Of a stretch of 10,680 nucleotides of DNA, positions 6,250 to 10,680 are shown in pieces. The stretch comes from Caryophanales bacterium UBA6414 (GTDB lineage Bacteria; Bacillota_I; Bacilli_A; RF39; UBA660). Location of the stretch: assembly GCA_002438545.1 (NCBI GenBank), contig DJPK01000058.1, forward strand, positions 10,677 through 21,356. Reading direction: 5' to 3'. Both the position numbers and the translations under genes were made by a program. The notes under the pieces were generated by a model that was given only the letters and a program-made list of their open reading frames with translations, ran no database searches and was not told where the DNA came from. How positions within the stretch are numbered: position 1 is the stretch's first letter; every line of letters starts with the position of its first letter.

Positions 6250-6999
6250 ATGGAAAGTAGAGAAGAAAGATACAGTAATAACTTATCTAGACAAACTAAA
6301 AATAAAGATTTATATAATCAAGTATATGGTTTAGAAGATAATCTAGATAATTTACCACTATCTAAAAATGAAATATATATAACTAAAATGCAAACAGAAA
6401 TAAATACCCGTGATGAATATCGTAAATCACGAGGTGATAAAACATTATCTGAGACTACTCCGCAACCAAAAGAAGAAAGTATCCCTATTCAAGAAGTAGA
6501 AAAAAATGTTTATGACATTAATAAAGTACTAGATAAAGTAAAAGCTGATAACGAAAAGAAAAACCAACCGGAACAACCAACTATTAAAGAAGATTACTTA
6601 AAGAAATTAAATATTGATAATATTGATGAAGTAAAAGAAATGTATGACGATATTATCTCATCAGTAGATGAAGAAACTGAAAACAGATTACAAAAAACTG
6701 CTAACTTATCACTAGAAATTTTATCTGACTTAAAAGGTGATAACGAAGAAACTATGATTACTGCTCCAATTATTGAAGATGAATTACCAGAAATAGAAAA
6801 AACTAAAAAAATGAATTTCTATACCGGTAATTGCAAATTTAATAAAAGTGATTTTGAATCAAATGATGAAGAAGTAGATGAAGACTTTGTAGATACTTCT
6901 AGTAAAGGTACAACTTGGAAATTAATCTTATTATTTATATTTGTAATATTAGCCACTGTTGGAGTATTATATTTTTTAAATAAAACAGGAAAAATTTAA
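6250..6999 (+). CDS. Tail-anchored acidic membrane protein (unknown)
   Basis: This is a 249-residue protein I do not recognise. The ATG at 6250 is chosen for the AGGAAGGTG site 6-14 bases upstream; an in-frame ATG at 6214 lies in the promoter. Residues 1-220 are highly charged and free of membrane segments. A conserved-looking head (NLSRQTKNKDLYNQVYGLED, 11-30) comes first, then a Pro/Glu/Lys-rich disordered part (about 65-112), then helical segments (113-165, with DNIDEVKEMYDDIISSVDEE) and an acidic linker (about 201-214). One hydrophobic segment (about 224-244) ends only five residues before the C-terminus. No signal peptide is seen, so the bulk should be cytosolic and fixed to the membrane by its tail. 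It has its own promoter and terminator. Such a layout suits a scaffold or division/envelope adaptor, but that is speculation. Confidence 0.78.
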   Translation: MESREERYSNNLSRQTKNKDLYNQVYGLEDNLDNLPLSKNEIYITKMQTEINTRDEYRKSRGDKTLSETTPQPKEESIPIQEVEKNVYDINKVLDKVKADNEKKNQPEQPTIKEDYLKKLNIDNIDEVKEMYDDIISSVDEETENRLQKTANLSLEILSDLKGDNEETMITAPIIEDELPEIEKTKKMNFYTGNCKFNKSDFESNDEEVDEDFVDTSSKGTTWKLILLFIFVILATVGVLYFLNKTGKI

Positions 7000-7021
7000 G
7001 AAGAATTCATACTTCTTTTTT
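6998..7021 (+). terminator. Rho-independent terminator after the tail-anchored gene
   Basis: A 6-bp stem AAGAAG (6998-7003) / CTTCTT (7012-7017) with an 8-base loop continues into a T run to 7021. It overlaps the TAA stop codon. The stem is short and A/T-rich, so some read-through into the 7048 operon is likely; no clear separate promoter is seen before 7048. Confidence 0.65.
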
Positions 7022-7047
7022 AATAATATATAGAAAGGATGATATTA

Positions 7048-7509
7048 ATGAACAATAAAGGATTTACCTTAGTAGAGTTATTAGCCACGATTATTATATT
7101 AGGTTTGGTAACCGGTATCAGTGTAATGTCCTATACTAGTTATTTAAATAATGCTAAGTCTAAAACTGAAGAAGTATTTAAAAATAATGTCTCTGATTAT
7201 ATTGATGCTTTTATATCCACTAATACAAGTAAATTAACTGATGATGCTTTAGCCGGTAATAATGTATATACTCAAAAATATAATAACCATTCTATAACAT
7301 TTCAAGACATTATAGATGATAATATAATTATTCCTAGTAATCTAATGAATAGTGCTAATAAAAAGACATGTTCTACAAATACTAATATAACAATATATCG
7401 TGATAATAATTATGTATATTGCTATATAGTAGAATTAGACTGTCTAGAAAGTAGTGATAATAGATTAACTAACTGTTCAAGCTATATAATGGATAGAATA
7501 GGAGGATAA
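7048..7509 (+). CDS. Type IV prepilin-like protein (class III signal peptide)
   Basis: The 153-residue protein begins with a textbook prepilin leader: MNNKG|FTLVELLATI, with cleavage after Gly5 and Glu at mature position 5, followed by the hydrophobic helix to about residue 28. The ATG at 7048 has AAGGA 8 bases upstream; an ATG at 7039 lacks a site and would lengthen the leader. The globular part (about 40-153) contains ITFQDIIDDNIIIP (83-96) and four Cys (C108, C125, C132, C143) that could form two disulfides. Prepilins are processed by a prepilin peptidase and assembled by a PilB/PilC-type machine; none of these genes is in the window. It could be a minor pilin, a competence-type pseudopilin or a secreted orphan. 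Its last codons supply the ribosome site of lspA, so the two are co-translated. Confidence 0.88.
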   Translation: MNNKGFTLVELLATIIILGLVTGISVMSYTSYLNNAKSKTEEVFKNNVSDYIDAFISTNTSKLTDDALAGNNVYTQKYNNHSITFQDIIDDNIIIPSNLMNSANKKTCSTNTNITIYRDNNYVYCYIVELDCLESSDNRLTNCSSYIMDRIGG

Positions 7510-7513
7510 TATA

Positions 7514-8002
7514 TTGAAAAAAGGAAAAAGTATTATCTTAATATTAAGCCTATTAATAATAGATATTTTAAGTAAAGAAATAATTAGTACTTTAGTACCA
7601 TTAAATCATAGTATTAAAATAATACCTAGTTTTTTCTCTATAACTAATGTTCATAATTATGGAATCGCGTGGAGTATGTTAAATGGTCATAGATATTTAA
7701 TTATTTGTATTACCACTATTATTATTGTAGTCCTAGCAAACTATTTACATAAAAATAATAATATGTTAAAATATGAAACTATATCTTATTTAATGATTAT
7801 TGCCGGTTCATTAGGTAACCTATATGATAGAATTATTTATGGATATGTAATTGACTTTTTAGATTTTAATATATTTGGATATAATTATCCAATATTTAAT
7901 ATTGCCGATAGTTATATAGTTATAGGAATAATAACACTAATAATTGGTATATGGAGGGATAACAATGACAGAAATAAAAGTAGAGGAAGAAGAACTAACT
8001 AG
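7514..8002 (+). CDS. lspA: Lipoprotein signal peptidase (signal peptidase II)
   Basis: The 162-residue, four-segment membrane aspartyl protease removes signal peptides from lipid-modified prolipoproteins. Family motifs: ITNVHNYGIAWSM (43-55, the N-x-x-N-x-G-x-x-[WF]-S box), GNLYDRIIYGYVIDFLDF (101-118) with catalytic Asp114, and YPIFNIADSYIVIG (125-138) with catalytic Asp132. Membrane segments lie at about 6-20, 60-78, 88-105 and 126-147. The start is TTG at 7514, set by GGAGGA (7501-7506) seven bases upstream; the next Met is inside the conserved core. It begins 4 bases after the prepilin stop and overlaps the next gene by 38 bases. The lspA-rluD pair is common in Bacillota. The C-terminal Arg/Lys/Asn-rich tail corresponds to the overlap. 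Confidence 0.95.
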   Translation: MKKGKSIILILSLLIIDILSKEIISTLVPLNHSIKIIPSFFSITNVHNYGIAWSMLNGHRYLIICITTIIIVVLANYLHKNNNMLKYETISYLMIIAGSLGNLYDRIIYGYVIDFLDFNIFGYNYPIFNIADSYIVIGIITLIIGIWRDNNDRNKSRGRRTN

Positions 8003-8867
8003 AATAGATAAATATTTACAAGATAAAACAGACTATACTAGAAGTAAAATTCAAAAATTAATTGATAATAATAATATCTTAGTTAATAATAAAGAAGTAA
8101 AAGCTAGTTATAAAGTTAATCAGGGAGATATTATAACAATTGATGATAATTATCAAGAAGATACTGATATTAAACCACAAGATTTAAAACTAGATATCTA
8201 CTATGAAGATGATGATTTATTAGTAGTTAATAAACCAAGTGGTATGGTCGTTCATCCTGCTATTGGTAATTATTCTAATACACTTGTTAATGGATTAATG
8301 TATCATTGTAATAAATTAAGTACTATAAATGGTGAGATTAGACCAGGAATTGTTCATCGAATAGATGCTGATACATCAGGATTACTACTAGTTGCCAAAA
8401 ACGATAAAGCTCACTTATCACTAGCAGAACAAATAAGCAAAAAAACTGTTGTTAGAAAATATATTGCCCTAGTATATGGTGTTATAAAAGAAGACAGTGC
8501 TACTATTGATGCCCCAATAGGACGTGATAAAAATAATCGTAAGAAAATGTGCGTTACTGCAGAAAACTCTAAACAAGCGATTACTCATATTAAAGTATTA
8601 GAAAGATATAAAAATGCTACTTTAATTGAATGTATCCTCGAAACCGGAAGAACTCATCAAATAAGAGTTCACATGCAGTATATTAATCATCCTATTGTTA
8701 ATGATCCCGTATATGGACATCATAAACTAATAGATCCTGATTTTGGACAAATGCTTCATGCTAAAACAATTGGCTTTATCCACCCAACAACTAATCAATA
8801 TATGGAGTTTACATCTCCCGTACCTGAAAAATTTACAGAGATATTAAAAATATTTCAAGAACAATAA
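7965..8867 (+). CDS. rluD: RluD-family 23S rRNA pseudouridine synthase
   Basis: The 300-residue protein has an N-terminal S4 RNA-binding domain (about 10-60: RIDKYLQDKTDYTRSKIQKL, then NNKEVKASYKVNQGD) and the RluA-type catalytic domain: VVNKPSGMVVHP (87-98), GIVHRIDADTSGLLLVAK (128-145) with the catalytic Asp134, GRTHQIRVHM (228-237) and NDPVYG (246-251). Such enzymes convert uridines in the large-subunit rRNA to pseudouridine. The position next to lspA matches B. subtilis ylyB and many Bacillota. The start at 7965 follows GGAGGG (7953-7958); earlier in-frame codons lie within lspA and have no site. It overlaps lspA by 38 bases, implying coupled translation. Which uridines are modified (RluD, RluC or RluA sites) cannot be told from sequence; family confidence is high. 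Confidence 0.93.
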   Translation: MTEIKVEEEELTRIDKYLQDKTDYTRSKIQKLIDNNNILVNNKEVKASYKVNQGDIITIDDNYQEDTDIKPQDLKLDIYYEDDDLLVVNKPSGMVVHPAIGNYSNTLVNGLMYHCNKLSTINGEIRPGIVHRIDADTSGLLLVAKNDKAHLSLAEQISKKTVVRKYIALVYGVIKEDSATIDAPIGRDKNNRKKMCVTAENSKQAITHIKVLERYKNATLIECILETGRTHQIRVHMQYINHPIVNDPVYGHHKLIDPDFGQMLHAKTIGFIHPTTNQYMEFTSPVPEKFTEILKIFQEQ

Positions 8868-8873
8868 AAGAAC

Positions 8874-8902
8874 TTTATTTATTTAATATTTAATAGTATA
8901 AT
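8874..8902 (+). promoter_or_regulatory. Promoter for the rhomboid gene
   Basis: A perfect TATAAT (8897-8902) follows a weak -35, TTTATT (8874-8879), by 17 bases. Transcription would start near 8909, before GAGGTGA (8920-8926). No convincing terminator separates it from rluD, so read-through is also possible. Confidence 0.5.
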
Positions 8903-8929
8903 ATAGTGTGTCGTCAGATGAGGTGAAAT

Positions 8930-10066
8930 ATGGTTCAAGAATTAAAAATAAACAATCGTGATTTACTTGTTATGAATTTAGTTCACTATTTTATGATTGA
9001 AAAAAATTATAGCCCCGTCGTAGTTCATGGGGTTAATGATGAAATATGGTTAGAAAACATGGAAGAAGATTACAAAATAGTTAGAATTGTTTCTAAATAT
9101 ATTCATAACAAAGAACAATTAGGATTTGATAAATTTAGATCTAAAAGAATAACAAAAGAGTTAAAGAAGAAAACATTAACATTAAAAATGCCTGTACTAA
9201 GTATATATACTGATGTAGGTGATACTGTTGAATTATGCAACGATGAAACATCAGACAGAGTCTTAGTAGAAAAAGAAAAAGATATTAAAAATCCCACATT
9301 AGTAGAAGTATTCCCTGATATCGTAGAAAAAACTAAGCACGAAGAAAAAGGAATAGAATTATTTTTAAAATTTACTAAAGATATAAATAATAATAATACT
9401 GTAAAAGCAAGTAAACTAGATAAAATATTCTCCATAAAAAAACCAATTATTACTTATGCTATAATAGCTATCTGTGTAATAGTATTTATTCTAATGGGAG
9501 GCGCTACGGATGGTAAGACATTATTAGCATTTGGAGCTAACCTAGGTTTACTAGTTAAACAAGGAGAAATATATCGTTTACTTACATGTGCCTTTGTTCA
9601 TATAGGAATCATTCACTTAGTAGTTAATATGTATTCTCTATATGTTATTGGTTCACAAGTAGAAAACTTTTATGGAAAAATAAAATATCTATTAATATAT
9701 TTAATAAGTGCTATATGTGGAAGTGTCTTATCAATAGGATTTACTGATAATGTAATATCTGCTGGTGCTAGTGGAGCGATATTTGGTTTACTCGGAGCAA
9801 TTCTTTATTTTGGAGTTAAGTATCGTACATACTTAGGCCAAACTATCAAAAGCCAAGTTATCCCAATAATATTAATTAACCTAGCAATTGGCTTTACAAC
9901 TCCGGGAATTGATAATGCCGCACATATTGGCGGACTAATTGGTGGAGTATTGTCTGCCATAGCATTAGGTGTAAATGAACAACAAGATAAATCATCTAAA
10001 TTAAATGGTATAATTTTACTATTAATATACATTGCATTTATAGTATACTTTGCATTCTTTATGTAG
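8930..10066 (+). CDS. Rhomboid intramembrane serine protease, GluP/YqgP-like
   Basis: The 378-residue protein has a soluble N-terminal domain (1-165, with mixed alpha/beta segments such as VELCNDETSDRVLVEKEK) like that of B. subtilis YqgP/GluP, and a rhomboid core of six or seven membrane segments from about 172 to the C-terminus. Catalytic features: GASGAIFGLLGA (279-290) with nucleophile Ser281, and AAHIGGLIGG (330-339) with catalytic His332. The supporting HIGIIHLVVNMYSL (224-237) brings the conserved H-x3-N of the second segment. Rhomboids cut membrane proteins within or next to the bilayer. YqgP has been linked to membrane-protein quality control with FtsH and to Mg transporter turnover, but its C-terminal TPR region (full length 507) is missing here. 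GAGGTGA at 8920-8926 fixes the start. Own promoter and terminator. Confidence 0.93.
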   Translation: MVQELKINNRDLLVMNLVHYFMIEKNYSPVVVHGVNDEIWLENMEEDYKIVRIVSKYIHNKEQLGFDKFRSKRITKELKKKTLTLKMPVLSIYTDVGDTVELCNDETSDRVLVEKEKDIKNPTLVEVFPDIVEKTKHEEKGIELFLKFTKDINNNNTVKASKLDKIFSIKKPIITYAIIAICVIVFILMGGATDGKTLLAFGANLGLLVKQGEIYRLLTCAFVHIGIIHLVVNMYSLYVIGSQVENFYGKIKYLLIYLISAICGSVLSIGFTDNVISAGASGAIFGLLGAILYFGVKYRTYLGQTIKSQVIPIILINLAIGFTTPGIDNAAHIGGLIGGVLSAIALGVNEQQDKSSKLNGIILLLIYIAFIVYFAFFM

Positions 10067-10069
10067 TCT

Positions 10070-10097
10070 GAAAGCCCCATAATATAAGGGTTTTTTT
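10070..10097 (+). terminator. Rho-independent terminator after the rhomboid gene
   Basis: AAAGCCC (10071-10077) pairs with GGGTTTT (10088-10094), including one G-U pair, around a 10-base loop, and ends in a run of seven T. It starts 4 bases after the stop codon. Confidence 0.75.
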
Positions 10098-10109
10098 CAA
10101 TAAAAGACC

Positions 10110-10138
10110 TTGACATCAAAAGAGATATATGATATTAT
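10110..10138 (+). promoter_or_regulatory. Strong promoter for tRNA-His
   Basis: A perfect -35 TTGACA (10110-10115), a 17-base spacer and TATTAT (10133-10138) with an extended -10 TG at 10130-10131. Transcription would start near 10145, 5 bases before the mature tRNA. This strength is typical of stable-RNA genes. Confidence 0.85.
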
Positions 10139-10149
10139 TTAATTGTTGT

Positions 10150-10226
10150 GGCGGATGTGGTGAAGTGGTTAACACGGTGGATTGTGGTTCCATTATTCGT
10201 GGGTTCGATTCCCACCATCCGTCCCA
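10150..10226 (+). tRNA. tRNA-His (anticodon GUG)
   Basis: A full cloverleaf can be folded. Acceptor GCGGATG (10151-10157) pairs with CATCCGT (10216-10222), with a G-U first pair. D stem is GTG/CAC. The anticodon stem GTGGA/TCCAT holds the loop TTGTGGT with anticodon GTG at 10184-10186. T arm is GTGGG-TTCGATT-CCCAC (10199-10215). The extra G at 10150 (position -1) opposite C73 (10223) is the identity mark of histidine tRNAs, confirming the call independently of the anticodon. CCA is encoded (10224-10226). Confidence 0.97.
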
Positions 10227-10241
10227 TTAAATTGATCTTGG

Positions 10242-10283
10242 ACGCAATCTTTATAATTAACCTTATATTGATTGCGGTTTTTA
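10242..10283 (+). terminator. Terminator after tRNA-His
   Basis: CGCAATC (10243-10249) pairs perfectly with GATTGCG (10270-10276). An inner TATAA/TTATA stem (10252-10256 with 10263-10267) extends the hairpin, and five T follow (10278-10282). It lies 16 bases after the tRNA and about 30 bases before the next start codon. Confidence 0.85.
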
Positions 10284-10311
10284 CGTTTCAAAATAGTAAG
10301 AGGTGTTGATA

Positions 10312-10680
10312 ATGACAGAAGATTCATTTGGCAAAACATTAGCAAAATTAAGAAAGGAAAGAAAACTTACTCAACAAGAATTAGCAGATTTATTAAATGT
10401 TACAAATAAAACAATATCAAAATGGGAAACTAACACAACTGCACCAGACATAGATACATTAAAAAGAATATCACAAGTTCTAAAAGTTCCTGTAGATGTC
10501 TTACTAGGCAATAGCAAATTAACCGTAACTGACAGCCACAATAAACGCAAACTTACTAAAAAGAAATTAATACTATTACTATCACTATTATTAGTATCCA
10601 TATTTTTTATCTATTACATGATAGCTAACTTTATATTAAATACTAAGTCTTATTCACTAATAAGTGGTGATGATAGATTT
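10312..10680 (+). CDS. XRE-family regulator with membrane segment, 3' end outside window
   Basis: The frame is open from ATG 10312 to the window end (123 residues visible, no stop). AAGAGGTG at 10298-10305 is the ribosome site. Residues 8-66 are a Cro/CI-type helix-turn-helix: LAKLRKERKLTQQELADLLNV, then the recognition segment TNKTISKWE (31-39) and the usual PDIDTLKRISQVLKVPVDVLLG end. A basic linker (about 78-85) leads to a hydrophobic segment (about 86-107), so the DNA-binding domain is cytosolic and tethered to the membrane. The remainder outside would hold a sensor or unknown domain. No promoter of its own is evident in the short gap after the tRNA terminator; it may depend on read-through or on weak elements overlapping the hairpin. 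Target genes are unknown. Confidence 0.88.
   Translation, partial: MTEDSFGKTLAKLRKERKLTQQELADLLNVTNKTISKWETNTTAPDIDTLKRISQVLKVPVDVLLGNSKLTVTDSHNKRKLTKKKLILLLSLLLVSIFFIYYMIANFILNTKSYSLISGDDRF

Noticed and set aside
8863..8879. AATAAA/TTTATT hairpin after rluD as a terminator
   Set aside because: The stem is only A/T pairs and has no proper U run; it overlaps the rhomboid promoter.
9103..10119. Minus-strand frames opposite the rhomboid gene
   Set aside because: They lie antisense to conserved rhomboid sequence and show no protein-family features.
10227..10311. T-box or other riboswitch between tRNA-His and the XRE gene
   Set aside because: The hairpin is a simple tRNA terminator; no T-box sequence or specifier stem is present and the space is too small.

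Overview
The window is low-GC (about 30% by eye) Bacillota-type DNA. Strong Shine-Dalgarno sites (AGGAGG-like) precede most genes, TTGACA/TATAAT promoters and hairpin-plus-U-tract terminators are frequent, and the gene order YpmB-like / dnaD / nth is that of Bacilli. Most genes end in TAA, a few in TAG or TGA. Every gene runs without an in-frame TGA and Trp is TGG, so this is the standard bacterial code, not the Mycoplasma code. An uncultured, gut-type Bacilli lineage (RF39/Erysipelotrichia-like) is a reasonable guess, but nothing in the window proves the taxon. No IS element, prophage, CRISPR array or integrase is visible, and no gene-free stretch exceeds 300 bases.

Layout. 1-471: 3' end of phosphoketolase, closed by a terminator. 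557-1609: a stand-alone NAD(P)-dependent dehydrogenase of the DapB/2,4-diaminopentanoate dehydrogenase type with its own promoter and terminator. 1733-4158: a two-gene operon from a near-consensus promoter. It encodes a Cys-rich, internally duplicated, membrane-anchored surface protein and a single-pass membrane protein with a cytosolic repeat and a Thr/Ser/Pro stalk; neither is a family I recognise. 4245-5924: a tightly packed operon of a YpmB-like membrane protein, DnaD (replication initiation) and endonuclease III. 5935-6138 (minus): a one-cluster ferredoxin converging on nth through a shared bidirectional terminator.

6250-6999: a C-terminally membrane-anchored protein of unknown function, transcribed divergently from the ferredoxin. 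7048-8867: an orphan type IV prepilin-like protein, lipoprotein signal peptidase LspA (TTG start) and an RluD-family pseudouridine synthase, with very short or overlapping junctions. 8930-10066: a GluP/YqgP-like rhomboid protease. 10150-10226: tRNA-His(GUG) with its own strong promoter and terminator. 10312-end: an XRE-family regulator with a membrane segment, cut by the window edge.

Most of the window is housekeeping. The parts most likely to be undescribed are the 1733-4158 surface-protein operon, the orphan prepilin beside lspA, and the tail-anchored protein at 6250. The surface protein and the prepilin share a pilin-like segment (a 'V/I-T-h-x-[DE]-[LI]' helix, then a Cys-bounded beta region), which hints at one extracellular structure class, but this rests on reading by eye.
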